A DNA stretch of 64,000 nucleotides, taken from positions 186,001 through 250,000 of the forward strand of contig CANLXI010000005.1 of assembly GCA_947495035.1 (NCBI GenBank), read 5' to 3'. The DNA is from an uncultured Granulosicoccus sp. Its GTDB lineage: Bacteria; Pseudomonadota; Gammaproteobacteria; Granulosicoccales; Granulosicoccaceae. Shown one piece after another: positions 43,395 to 52,084 of this stretch. A program made the position numbers and the translations under genes. Numbering within the stretch: the stretch's first letter is position 1; every line of letters begins with the position of its first letter. A model generated the notes under the pieces. It saw only the letters and a list, made by a program, of their open reading frames with translations, did no database searches and had not been told where the DNA came from.

Positions 43395-43460
43395 TGGAGG
43401 ATTGTACCCGCTACGGGCAATTGGTTTATGCTCTGGCGGCAACTTTTGGAGGAGATCGTG

Positions 43461-44420
43461 ATGAAAATGCTGAATAAGTCCCGTGCCTTGCCCTGGGGCG
43501 CAGCGGTTGTCTATGCAAGCTTCGCAGCAACTTCGGCGATTGCGTCCGAGCCCGACAGCTGTAATACCGTACGATTTTCCGATGTCGGCTGGACCGATAT
43601 TACCGCAACCACAGCGCTGACAACCACGGTCCTGCAGGCTATCGGCTACGAAACCGAAACGCAGGTACTGAGTGTGCCGGTCACTTACACCTCAATGAAG
43701 AACGGCGATATCGATGTGTTTCTCGGTAACTGGATGCCGACGATGGAGGCCGATCTGGCACCGTACCGTGAAGAAGGTTCGGTGGACGTGGTACGTACCA
43801 ATCTGGAAGGGGCCAAATACACGCTGGCGGTGAATGCGGCCGCGGCCGCGCTGGGGATCGGCAATTTTGCGGACATCGCAACGCATGCCGATGAACTCGA
43901 CGAGAGCATCTATGGCATTGAATCGGGCAATGATGGCAACCGCCTGATTCAGGACATGATCGATGGCAACGCCTTCGGTCTCGAGGATTTCAAGGTGGTG
44001 GAGTCCAGCGAGCCCGGCATGCTGGCACAGGTCGCCCGTGCCAACAAACGCGATGAGCCCATCGTCTTCCTCGGCTGGGAGCCGCATCCGATGAACGCCA
44101 ATTTCGAGCTGACCTATCTGGAAGGTGGCGATGACTTTTTCGGCCCGAACCTGGGCGGTGCCACCGTCGATACCAACACTCGCGCCGGCTATACCGAAGA
44201 ATGTGCCAATGTCGGTCAGCTGCTGCAGAACCTGTCGTTCACCCTGGCCATGGAAAACGAAGTCATGGCTGCCATTCTCGATGATGGTGAAGAACCGGCC
44301 GATGCGGCCAGGACCTGGTTGGCTGCCAACCCTGAAGCACTCGATGCCTGGCTGGATGGCGTGACCACATTCGATGGTGCCGATGCACTGGATGCTGCAC
44401 GCACAGCACTGGCCGACTAA
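43461..44420 (+). CDS. choX: Choline ABC transporter substrate-binding protein
   Basis: A 319-residue periplasmic binding protein of the OpuAC/ChoX family. A signal peptide of about 28 residues is followed by CNTVRFSDVGWTDITATTALTT, the typical ChoX opening. The aromatic-box region GDIDVFLGNWMPTME and VFLGWEPHPMN, with further tryptophans, would cage the trimethylammonium group. The ATG at 43461 has a strong GGAGGAG. It is the first gene of choXWV, whose product supplies choline for glycine-betaine synthesis or catabolism. No bet genes are in the window. Confidence 0.92.
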   Translation: MKMLNKSRALPWGAAVVYASFAATSAIASEPDSCNTVRFSDVGWTDITATTALTTTVLQAIGYETETQVLSVPVTYTSMKNGDIDVFLGNWMPTMEADLAPYREEGSVDVVRTNLEGAKYTLAVNAAAAALGIGNFADIATHADELDESIYGIESGNDGNRLIQDMIDGNAFGLEDFKVVESSEPGMLAQVARANKRDEPIVFLGWEPHPMNANFELTYLEGGDDFFGPNLGGATVDTNTRAGYTEECANVGQLLQNLSFTLAMENEVMAAILDDGEEPADAARTWLAANPEALDAWLDGVTTFDGADALDAARTALAD

Positions 44421-44436
44421 GGGTATTCACTGAACC

Positions 44437-45273
44437 GTGGAGTGGCTGACAGACACGAAGATACCGATTGGTGAGCTGATTGCCCGTTTCGTCGATTTTC
44501 TCAATGATCACGCTGCGGGCTTCTTTGATGCGATTTCCGATTCACTGGAATGGCTCATCGAAGGTTCGACCGACTTGCTGCTGGCAGTGCCGGCTCTGGT
44601 ACTGATCGCGTTTTTCACGGCACTGGCCTGGTGGCTGCATCGGCGCAAGGGACTGACCCTGTTCACGGCGCTGTCCCTGTTGCTGATCATCAATCTGGGT
44701 CTGTGGGAAGAAACCGTGCAGACTCTGGTGCTGGTGTTGTATGCCACTCTGTTCTGCATGATTCTGGGTGTGCCACTGGGCATCCATGCGGCGCATCACC
44801 CACGCTTGAACGCCATGTTGCGACCGGTGCTGGATCTGATGCAGACGATCCCGACCTTCGTCTATCTGATACCCACCCTGATCCTGTTCGGACTCGGTGT
44901 GGTTCCGGGTCTCATATCCACGGTGGTATTTGCGCTGGCCGCACCGGTGCGACTGACCAGTCTGGGGATATCGGAGGTGCCCAGAAACCTGCTGGAGGCA
45001 GGGGAGTCCTTCGGCTGTACTCGCATGCAGCAGTTGTGGCGTATCGAGTTGCCCCATGCCATGCCAACGATACTAGCGGGGCTGACCCAGTGCATCATGT
45101 TGTCCCTCTCCATGGTCGTGATCGCGGCCCTGGTCGGTGCCGATGGTCTGGGCAAGCCGGTCGTCAGAGCGCTCAATACCGTCAATATCGAAAAGGGCTT
45201 CGAAGCGGGTCTTGCCATCGTCATCGTGGCCATTCTGCTCGACCGCCTGTGTCGACAACGCCAGACATCATGA
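44437..45273 (+). CDS. choW: Choline ABC transporter permease
   Basis: A 278-residue inner-membrane permease of the OpuAB/ProW family with six or seven helices. The permease core reads LVLVLYATLFCMILGVPLGIHAAHHPRLN, RPVLDLMQTIPTFVYLIPTLILFGLG and, in the EAA loop, EVPRNLLEAGESFGCTRMQQLWRIELPHAMPTI. The start is GTG at 44437, 16 bases after choX. Its stop overlaps the choV ATG (ATGA), which indicates coupled translation. Confidence 0.92.
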   Translation: MEWLTDTKIPIGELIARFVDFLNDHAAGFFDAISDSLEWLIEGSTDLLLAVPALVLIAFFTALAWWLHRRKGLTLFTALSLLLIINLGLWEETVQTLVLVLYATLFCMILGVPLGIHAAHHPRLNAMLRPVLDLMQTIPTFVYLIPTLILFGLGVVPGLISTVVFALAAPVRLTSLGISEVPRNLLEAGESFGCTRMQQLWRIELPHAMPTILAGLTQCIMLSLSMVVIAALVGADGLGKPVVRALNTVNIEKGFEAGLAIVIVAILLDRLCRQRQTS

Positions 45274-46514
45274 ATCACGCCACGGATATTGCAGTCAGCA
45301 TGCAGCATGTCGATGTGCTGTTCGGCAACGCTCGGCAACAGGCGCAGGCGCTGCAACTGCTGGATGCCGGTCAGACTCGCGAGGAGATCCTCGAACAGAG
45401 CGGTGCGGTTCTGGGGGTGGCGAATGCCTCACTGGAGGTGCCGACAGGCTCCATTTCGGTGCTGATGGGCTTGTCCGGTTCCGGCAAGTCGTCATTGCTG
45501 CGTTGCGTCAACGGACTCAACACCGTGACACGCGGCACGCTGGAAGTCTCGACTCGCGCCGGTGTGGTCAATGTCTCCACCTGCACCGGCAAATCCCTGC
45601 GTACCCTGCGGCGCAACAGTCTGGCCATGGTGTTTCAGCAGTTCGCTCTGTTGCCCTGGGCCACGGTCAGGGAGAACATCGGTTTCGGGCTGTCCGTTCG
45701 TGGTGAGTCGCGCCAGGATATCCAGCGCAGCGTGGATCAGCAACTGGAGCTGGTCGGGCTCGAGGCCTGGGCCGACAAACCGATTCACACGCTCTCCGGT
45801 GGCATGCAACAGCGTGTCGGACTGGCGCGTGCCTTTGCCACCGATGCCGACATCCTGCTGATGGATGAGCCCTTTTCGGCTCTGGACCCGTTGATCCGGG
45901 AACATCTGCAGGATGAATTGCTGACCTTGCAGAGTCGATTGAAGAAAACCATTCTGTTCGTCAGTCATGACCTGGATGAAGCACTGAAACTGGGCAACCA
46001 GATCAGCATCATGGATGGCGGGCGCATCGTGCAGACAGGCACCGCCGACGACATCGTGTTCTCCCCGGAGAATGACTACGTCAGTCGGTTTGTGGCCAAC
46101 ATCAATCCGCTGTCGGTTCTCAGTGCAATGGCAGTGATGCAACCGCTGGAGCAGGATGGCGATGATTTCCGGCATGCCGAGTCCGATATCCTTGTTCGCT
46201 GGAATGGTGACGGCGTGCCGCAGCTTGTATTGTCCGGCGAGACGGTGACGGTGCAGCCACGAGAAGCCGACGGCGACCATCCGCAGAGCCGGATGGCGAG
46301 CGAGCCGGCAAGCACGTCGCAAAGGCCTTCCGGGAGTCTGGCAGGAAGCCATGATGTCCACGTCGCACACAGCGTCAGTCCCGGCACCCCGATCAGAGAA
46401 CTGCTGCAACTGGCAGCCAGCAGTTCGCGACCGATTCTGGTTCAGGATGGTGATGGCAGGCCCTGCGGGCTGATTCGTCATCAGGACCTCTTCACTGCAC
46501 TGCAAAGAAGTTGA
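45270..46514 (+). CDS. choV: Choline ABC transporter ATP-binding protein
   Basis: A 414-residue ATPase of the ProV/ChoV type. After an N-terminal stretch common to choline ATPases (VDVLFGNARQQAQALQLLDAGQTREEIL) come Walker A GLSGSGKSS, FQQFALLPW, signature LSGGMQQR, Walker B ILLMDEPFSALDP and the switch His in FVSHDLDEALK. A low-complexity linker (about 330-365) and a single short CBS-like tail (SRPILVQDGDGRPCGLIRHQDLF) end the protein. The ATG at 45270 overlaps the choW stop. Confidence 0.92.
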   Translation: MNHATDIAVSMQHVDVLFGNARQQAQALQLLDAGQTREEILEQSGAVLGVANASLEVPTGSISVLMGLSGSGKSSLLRCVNGLNTVTRGTLEVSTRAGVVNVSTCTGKSLRTLRRNSLAMVFQQFALLPWATVRENIGFGLSVRGESRQDIQRSVDQQLELVGLEAWADKPIHTLSGGMQQRVGLARAFATDADILLMDEPFSALDPLIREHLQDELLTLQSRLKKTILFVSHDLDEALKLGNQISIMDGGRIVQTGTADDIVFSPENDYVSRFVANINPLSVLSAMAVMQPLEQDGDDFRHAESDILVRWNGDGVPQLVLSGETVTVQPREADGDHPQSRMASEPASTSQRPSGSLAGSHDVHVAHSVSPGTPIRELLQLAASSSRPILVQDGDGRPCGLIRHQDLFTALQRS

Positions 46515-46527
46515 TTCTGTGATCGAG

Positions 46528-46555
46528 TTGTCGCCGGCCAGGCCCATTATATATT
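46528..46555 (+). promoter_or_regulatory. Candidate promoter of the DUF4398-OmpA operon
   Basis: TTGTCG (46528-46533), a 16-base spacer and TATATT (46550-46555) make a plausible sigma-70 promoter about 70 bases before the likely hairpin-bearing leader of the next gene. The -10 matches consensus at five positions of six. Confidence 0.45.
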
Positions 46556-46596
46556 TTTGGTAACCCGGCTCGGCTAACCTCCGGGCCTCTGCGGTC

Positions 46597-46632
46597 GTTA
46601 CCTCTGTCAAGCCTTTCAGACAGAGACGTAAC
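46597..46632 (+). promoter_or_regulatory. Leader stem-loop abutting the start codon
   Basis: GTTACCTCTGTC (46597-46608) can pair with GACAGAGACGTAAC (46619-46632), with two bases bulged, around a 10-base loop. The 3' arm contains the only purine-rich AGAGA ribosome binding site and ends directly before the ATG at 46633. Such a structure could limit translation of the lipoprotein gene. Confidence 0.45.
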
Positions 46633-47016
46633 ATGAAGCAGACTATCATTCGATTCAGCGCGTTGGCTATCGTGGCCGCGTCCCTGAGTGCTTGTGGCAG
46701 CAAGGCGCCCAAGCCCGTATCCGAACTGGCATTGGCAGACTCTGCCTTGCAGAGCGCGGAAACCTCTGGTGCGCGCGAATACGCTCCCATCGAGTTGCGT
46801 ATCGCGCGGGAGAAGAAAGCCTCCGCCGATGCCGCGATGGCCAAGAAGAAATACGCACGTGCACAGCGCCTGACCGAGCAGGCCCGAGCCGATGCCGAAC
46901 TGGCCCGGGCAACAGCCGAAGCCGAGAAATCGCGCCTGGCCCTGCAGGAAGCCAAAGACAACATCAAGATGATTCGCGATGAAGCGACTCGTACCTCTAC
47001 CGGAGCCGTCCAGTGA
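46633..47016 (+). CDS. DUF4398 domain lipoprotein
   Basis: A 127-residue lipoprotein with lipobox LSAC at about residues 18-21, followed by the DUF4398 pattern: LALADSALQSAETSGAREYAPIELRIAREK, then Ala/Lys/Arg-rich coiled coil to the end. The family is an envelope-attached helical protein that usually sits next to an OmpA-type lipoprotein, as here. The role is probably structural, between outer membrane and peptidoglycan. Its stop overlaps the next start (TGATG), so the two are co-translated. Confidence 0.85.
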   Translation: MKQTIIRFSALAIVAASLSACGSKAPKPVSELALADSALQSAETSGAREYAPIELRIAREKKASADAAMAKKKYARAQRLTEQARADAELARATAEAEKSRLALQEAKDNIKMIRDEATRTSTGAVQ

Positions 47017-47837
47017 TGATCAGCAACCGAAACCTGCGTCCCGCCCTGTCAGCCTCACTGATTTCCATCGCCCTGGTGGCCTGCAGCAGTGCTCCCAAAC
47101 AGAACGACAGACTCGAACAGGCTCGCCAGGCCTACGAGCAGGCCGCAGAAGATGTCACGGTGGTCAAGCATGCCCCGGAAGAGCTGGATCTGGCGCGTGA
47201 TGCGCTGAATGTGGCTGATACGCGCTGGCGCAAGGATGAAGACTCAAGCAGTGTCGAGCATTATTCCTACCTGACGACGCAGCGGGTCCGCATCGCTCAG
47301 CTGATCGCCAAGAGTAACGAAACCGATCGCGAACTGGAGGACATGGCCCTGGAACGTCGCAGCCTGACCCTCGATTTGCGTGAGGCCGAGTTGTTGAAGG
47401 CGCGACAGGAAGCGAGCGAGCTGCAGCGACAGATGGCAGCCCTGCAGGCGGAAAAGACCGAGCGTGGCATGGTGCTGACTCTGGGTGATGTGCTGTTCGA
47501 CATCAATGAAGCAACACTGGCCCCCGGTGCTTCCCGCAACATCGGCAAGATCGCCTCCTTCATGCGCGAATTTCCGGATCGCCAGGCCGTGATAGAAGGT
47601 CATACCGACAGCATGGGCGATGATGACTACAACCTCGACCTGTCTCGATCACGCGCCTTTGCCGTGCGCCAGGCCTTGATCGAGCAAGGCGTCTCTGCCT
47701 CGCGCATTACCACGCAGGGATTCGGGGAAGCGTTACCCGTTGCCAGTAATGCCACAGCGGCAGGGCGTCAGGAAAATCGCCGAGTGGAAATCATCTTTCC
47801 GGACGCACCGACACAGATCAGCGAGTTCGAAGAATAG
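47016..47837 (+). CDS. OmpA family peptidoglycan-binding lipoprotein
   Basis: A 273-residue lipoprotein. Lipobox LVAC near residue 24 is followed by a DUF4398-like helical region (about 30-145; coiled coil with RLEQARQAYEQAAEDV) and a C-terminal OmpA domain (about 150-270). That domain has LGDVLFDINEATLAPGA, the peptidoglycan-anchoring IEGHTDSMGDDDYNLDLSRSRAFAVRQAL and ENRRVEI. It would link the outer membrane to the cell wall. The ATG at 47016 overlaps the upstream stop by one base; a GTG at 47013 is equivalent. Confidence 0.88.
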   Translation: MISNRNLRPALSASLISIALVACSSAPKQNDRLEQARQAYEQAAEDVTVVKHAPEELDLARDALNVADTRWRKDEDSSSVEHYSYLTTQRVRIAQLIAKSNETDRELEDMALERRSLTLDLREAELLKARQEASELQRQMAALQAEKTERGMVLTLGDVLFDINEATLAPGASRNIGKIASFMREFPDRQAVIEGHTDSMGDDDYNLDLSRSRAFAVRQALIEQGVSASRITTQGFGEALPVASNATAAGRQENRRVEIIFPDAPTQISEFEE

Positions 47838-47862
47838 GTGCAGACACCAGTCTGAAGACGGC

Positions 47863-47891
47863 TACGTGCGGCAAGTTCATTGCCGCACGTA
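47863..47891. terminator. Hairpin between OmpA lipoprotein and convergent lipoprotein
   Basis: A perfect 12-bp stem TACGTGCGGCAA/TTGCCGCACGTA closes a five-base loop. It lies 25 bases after the OmpA gene stop. The stop codon of the convergent lipoprotein gene sits in the loop (47877-47879). There is no T-run, so it may be a two-way structural terminator. Confidence 0.6.
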
Positions 47892-48374
47892 TTCCGTCGC
47901 ATTGCCGTCATCACCGACCATGACGATGCGATCGGCAGTGAGTTCGTAGATATTGGCGGAGCCCGAGATATCCTGGCGACTGCCGATCAGTCTGGTCATC
48001 ATGGAAGCCATGGCATTGCCGCCGGTGGTCGACATCTGAACGTCTTCGTGCACGACAGTGTCGCCCTCCAGTGACCAGGTGCCGCGGAATGTGAAACGGG
48101 CATCACCGAGCACGGCGGCCGACTCTCCCCCGGGAATCGATTCTCCCACCACGGTGCCATCTGCCAGGTATTCGATGGTCGTCTCCTGAGGCTCGGCATC
48201 CGGGTAGGGGTTGAGCGGGGTGATTCGCCAGACACCCACGAGTTGGGAGGCTTCAGCCGTATTGACCTGGTCGGCTCCGGTGTAGTCCGGACGCACGGGC
48301 GGGCTCAGACTGGCGCAACCACTGATGGCGAGTACAGAAGCCAGTAAGCCGGACTTGATGACAGTCGGATTCAT
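47877..48374 (-). CDS. Hypothetical lipoprotein
   Basis: A 165-residue predicted lipoprotein: LLASVLAISGC lipobox near residue 20, then SLSPPVRPDYTGAD and a beta-rich, lipocalin-like body (LVGVWRITPLNPY, TTIEYLADGTVVGES, FTFRGTWSLEGDTVVHEDVQMS, ADRIVMVGDDG). The repeated strand pattern suggests a small beta-barrel domain that measures or binds a ligand; no family is assigned. The ATG at 48374 is chosen for the clean signal peptide. It lies 52 bases downstream of the hydrolase gene on the same strand. Confidence 0.7.
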   Translation of the reverse strand: MNPTVIKSGLLASVLAISGCASLSPPVRPDYTGADQVNTAEASQLVGVWRITPLNPYPDAEPQETTIEYLADGTVVGESIPGGESAAVLGDARFTFRGTWSLEGDTVVHEDVQMSTTGGNAMASMMTRLIGSRQDISGSANIYELTADRIVMVGDDGNATEYVRQ

Positions 48375-48426
48375 GCTCGTATTCCTTGTGTGGATTCGCG
48401 AGGCTATCACGGTGCCGGAAAGCGCT

Positions 48427-49299
48427 TCAACTACCCAAATCGGGCATTGCGCCCAGGAAGCGGTTGATGGCTGCCGCGACAGGTTCCGGTGTATCCATGT
48501 GCAGATGGTGATGACCCGGTAGTCGGATGTTCTGATGGTGTTGCAGGCAATCCAGGCGGGAAGAGGTTTCCGCACGACGAGTCAGAAATCCGTCATCGGC
48601 CACAATGGTCAGAGTCCGGCATTGGATGGCACCCAGAATCGCCTTCACCTGTGCTTCGGTCAGGTACTGAGCCGAGGCGAAGCGCCAGCGTGGATCGAAA
48701 CGCCAGCGATAACCCTCCTCGGTTCTGCTCAGCTGCCGGTCGATGATGAGGCGGGCGGATGAGTTCGCCATTCTGGCCGCTTTCAATCGGGCGGCAATCG
48801 CTTCCTCCTTGCTTGTAAACAGGCGAGACTGGAAGCGCGCTGCATCCTTCCTGTGCTGCAAGGCCTTGAGCATGCGGGCTGGCAGCTCCTCGGCAGCTTC
48901 GCTCAGTGGGCCGGTCGATTCGATCATGGTCAGGCTCTGCACAGAATCCGGGCTGGCGACTGCCAGCATTGGTGCGATGCCACCGCCCAGTGAGTGTCCG
49001 ACCACATGGCAGTCCGACCAGCCGAGCGCCTCGATGACGCGAGTCACCTGATAATAGAGTTCGTGCATGGCGTAACCCTGTGGCAGCGCATCGCTGTAGC
49101 CGTGGCCGGGCAGGTCGATGGCGACCAGATCGAATGCCGGCAGGAACGGCATCATCGGCACGAAGCTGTTGGCATTGTCCAGCCAGCCATGCAGACACAG
49201 CAGGCGTGGCGGCTGCTCGATGGTCCGGTCACGTTGCCGTATGCCCGAAATCGTCTGACCATCGATGGTGAGCGAGAGGGATTCCAGTCGAGGTCTCAT
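48427..49299 (-). CDS. Alpha/beta hydrolase
   Basis: A 290-residue cytosolic hydrolase. It has the oxyanion motif LCLHGWLDNANSF (about 33), the nucleophile elbow GHSLGGG (Ser near 103), the acid in TLTIVADDGFL (about 230) and the catalytic His in LPGHHHLHMDTP (about 262). It resembles serine hydrolase-like (SERHL/MhpC) esterases; the substrate is unknown. Its ATG overlaps the stop of the acetyltransferase gene (ATGA), so the two are translationally coupled. Confidence 0.87.
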   Translation of the reverse strand: MRPRLESLSLTIDGQTISGIRQRDRTIEQPPRLLCLHGWLDNANSFVPMMPFLPAFDLVAIDLPGHGYSDALPQGYAMHELYYQVTRVIEALGWSDCHVVGHSLGGGIAPMLAVASPDSVQSLTMIESTGPLSEAAEELPARMLKALQHRKDAARFQSRLFTSKEEAIAARLKAARMANSSARLIIDRQLSRTEEGYRWRFDPRWRFASAQYLTEAQVKAILGAIQCRTLTIVADDGFLTRRAETSSRLDCLQHHQNIRLPGHHHLHMDTPEPVAAAINRFLGAMPDLGS

Positions 49300-51959
49300 G
49301 CGTGCGTTTCAGCAGGATCGTTGAGCGTGTATTCGTACCACAGGACTTCCGGGTCGTCCGGATTTCGCTTGCTGGCGAACCCCAGGGACTGCATGAGGTG
49401 TTGCATCGGGCGGTTTGATCGCAGGACATCACCGTGCAGCGTCTGCAATCCCTGGGCTGCGGCATGTTCCATCAGCAGTTTCATCAACGCGGTGGCCAGA
49501 CCGCAGCCCTTCCAGTCCTCACTGATGGAAATGCCGAAGTCACCGGTCAGGCGATCGTTGCTCATCATGTAGCGACAGGCGCCGACAACCTTGTCGTCCT
49601 TGTCGGTGGCGGCGAATGCCATTTGCCGGTCGTAGTCGAGTTTGGTGAACTGGGCAGCCATGAAGGGTGAGAGTTCATTGATGGTGTGCATGAAGCGGAA
49701 GTAACGCGATTCCGGTGACATGTCACGAACCAGCGACTGTATCGACTCTGCATCCTCGGGTCGGATGGGCCGCAGTTGCACTTTTATGTCGTTCTTCAGG
49801 CTGACATCGCGTACCCATTGCCAGGGATACGGATGAATGGCCAGGTGTGCGTAGCGCTTGTTGGCCCGGGTGCGTTCCAGCACAACCTGGATGTCCATGG
49901 CAAAAGCCCCTGAATCGCTGACCACCAGTGGATTGATGTCCACGGAGAACACATCCGGCAGTTCGCAGGCCAGCTCGGACAATTGACGCAGTACATGAGC
50001 GACGGGTCTGGTGCTGATGGCCTTGCTGTGTCTGAAGGAGCCCATGTAGGTCTGTACTTCACGGCACTGGAGCAATTCGTCGATCAGAAAGCGGTTGAGT
50101 GGTGGCAGCTGCACGGCCCGCTGATTGACCAGTGCCGTCAGATCACCACCGACGCCAATCGAGATGACCGGGCCGAAACTCGGATCCCGTGAAATCGATA
50201 TGGCCAGATGCCTGGCATTTTCCGGTGCGTGCATGGGCTCGAGCAGGACACCCCGGAATTCGGCTTCCGGTCGGCGTTCACGCAGGCGTGATTCGATCTT
50301 GTCCCAGGCATTGCGCACGGCCTGTTCGTCACGAATGTCCAGCTGGGTCCGCACGATGGCAGCCTTGTAGCTGATATTGGGCGAGACCAGTTTCATGACA
50401 ACCGGATAACCGATACGGGAGGCGGCTGCCACCGCCTCGTCGGGTGTCTCTGCCCGTTCCGCGGGCAACACCGGTATATCCAGATACTTCATCAATGCAC
50501 GCGTTTTCTGGGGACCCAGCACGCGTTGTCCGGCAGCCACCTCGGTCTCGATCAGCCCGCGGGCCGGAGGCAGCAGAGCGCGGGTCTTGCGCGAGGCCGG
50601 GTTCGGTAATTGCAGCAGTTGTTGCTGGCTGACCAGATAGCGGTGCAGGAAGTCGAAGCCGTCGACAGCACCTTCGGGCGTGCGGAAAGTGGGCACGCCG
50701 GCGTTGCCGAGCAGATCTCTGGACTCCTGCACACTGGCATCCCCCATCCAGCAGGCCAGCAAGGGTTTCTGGCCGGGCCGTGCCTGCTTGATGGCCTCTG
50801 CCACCGCCTTGGGATCATTGCGCCAGTCGGGAACGAAGAAGACCAGTACGGCATCGATGTTGTCCATCGCGCGCATGATGTCGATGGTTTTCCGGTAGTG
50901 CTCGATCAGCCTTTCGTGACTGCGCAGCACCACCGGATTGGAACCACTGCAACTGCCTGCGAGAGCCTTGGTCAGTGTCTTCTGCGTGGCCTTGTCCATG
51001 ATCGGCAGCTCGAAATGCTTCAGATTCATGCGATCCACGGCGATCATCGCCGGCGCCGAGGCATTGCTGACGATTCCCAGTCGCTTGCCCTTGACGCGGA
51101 TGCCGGTCGCGAGCGTTCGAGCCGCGGCAAACAGGTTGTGAAAGGTCCGGATGCGAACCACCCCTGCGCGGTTGAGTGCTGCCTGAAAGGTACTGTCGGA
51201 TGAATACACTTCGCCGGTGCGAGTCAGTGCATCGCAATGGGCAACGCCTTCATGGGCCGAGCGCATCAGCACGACAGGCTTGAGCCGCGCAGTAGCGCTC
51301 AGTGCGCTCAGAAAGCTGCGGCTGGGAGGAACGCGATCGACATAGACGATGATGGCCTTGGTCTGCCAGTCCTCGGCCAGCAGATCCAGCATGTCGGACA
51401 GGGAGATGTCGGTCTCCTCGCCCGTGGAGAGCAGGGCGGAGAAACCCACACCGCTGGTTTCTGCCCAGTCGAGCATCGCAGAACCCAGTGCCGCCGACTG
51501 CGTCAGAATCGCCAGAGAGCCTTTCTCGATGCGGTTCTGACTGTAGGTGGCGTTGAGTCCGATGGGGGGGCGAATGAGGCCGGCACACCAGGGACCCATG
51601 ATGCGCATGTTCAGGCGCTGGGCATAGCGATGCATGGCAGCGCTGTCTTCCACGCCTGACATGACCATGGCCACCCGGATACCCTTGCGGGAACACTGCA
51701 CCAGGGCGCGGCGCAGGAGGCGCGGTGGCGTCAGTATCAGAGCCATGTCCGGCACAGCGTCGAGAGCGGCAACCGACCGGTGGCAACGAAGTCCCAGAAC
51801 CTCCTTGTAACGCGGGTTGACCAGGTACAGCGTACCCTTGTAACTGCCCTCGACGATGTTGCGAGTCAGCTTGAAGCCCGGTGATTCCTCACGCCCGCTG
51901 GCCCCGATGACAACGATCGAAGCCGGATTGAGGATCTTGTCAAGGTGAAGAGTCGACAT
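49296..51959 (-). CDS. pat: Pat-type protein lysine acetyltransferase (acyl-CoA synthetase-GNAT fusion)
   Basis: An 887-residue protein with the same size and order as E. coli PatZ/YfiQ. A CoA-binding domain (about 8-130; NPASIVVIGASGREESPG) and a succinyl-CoA-ligase-like flavodoxin domain (about 145-450) are followed by an ATP-grasp region (about 480-690; AASRIGYPVVMKLVSPNISYK). The C-terminal GNAT acetyltransferase (about 715-880) has the acetyl-CoA loop SEDWKGCGLATALMKLLM. PatZ acetylates and shuts off acetyl-CoA synthetase and other enzymes. The ATG at 51959 is preferred to an upstream frame. It is divergent from a histone-deacetylase-family gene. Confidence 0.88.
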   Translation of the reverse strand: MSTLHLDKILNPASIVVIGASGREESPGFKLTRNIVEGSYKGTLYLVNPRYKEVLGLRCHRSVAALDAVPDMALILTPPRLLRRALVQCSRKGIRVAMVMSGVEDSAAMHRYAQRLNMRIMGPWCAGLIRPPIGLNATYSQNRIEKGSLAILTQSAALGSAMLDWAETSGVGFSALLSTGEETDISLSDMLDLLAEDWQTKAIIVYVDRVPPSRSFLSALSATARLKPVVLMRSAHEGVAHCDALTRTGEVYSSDSTFQAALNRAGVVRIRTFHNLFAAARTLATGIRVKGKRLGIVSNASAPAMIAVDRMNLKHFELPIMDKATQKTLTKALAGSCSGSNPVVLRSHERLIEHYRKTIDIMRAMDNIDAVLVFFVPDWRNDPKAVAEAIKQARPGQKPLLACWMGDASVQESRDLLGNAGVPTFRTPEGAVDGFDFLHRYLVSQQQLLQLPNPASRKTRALLPPARGLIETEVAAGQRVLGPQKTRALMKYLDIPVLPAERAETPDEAVAAASRIGYPVVMKLVSPNISYKAAIVRTQLDIRDEQAVRNAWDKIESRLRERRPEAEFRGVLLEPMHAPENARHLAISISRDPSFGPVISIGVGGDLTALVNQRAVQLPPLNRFLIDELLQCREVQTYMGSFRHSKAISTRPVAHVLRQLSELACELPDVFSVDINPLVVSDSGAFAMDIQVVLERTRANKRYAHLAIHPYPWQWVRDVSLKNDIKVQLRPIRPEDAESIQSLVRDMSPESRYFRFMHTINELSPFMAAQFTKLDYDRQMAFAATDKDDKVVGACRYMMSNDRLTGDFGISISEDWKGCGLATALMKLLMEHAAAQGLQTLHGDVLRSNRPMQHLMQSLGFASKRNPDDPEVLWYEYTLNDPAETHA

Positions 51960-52084
51960 GCCTTGATGGTACCTCAGGGCGTTGCAATTGAGCATGCCTG
52001 CAGCTCCGGCATGGGTGTTATCCCTGCTGCGACAGGTGCATACTGTCCTTGTCACCACAGACTGCACGAATGCATGGAGGAGCA

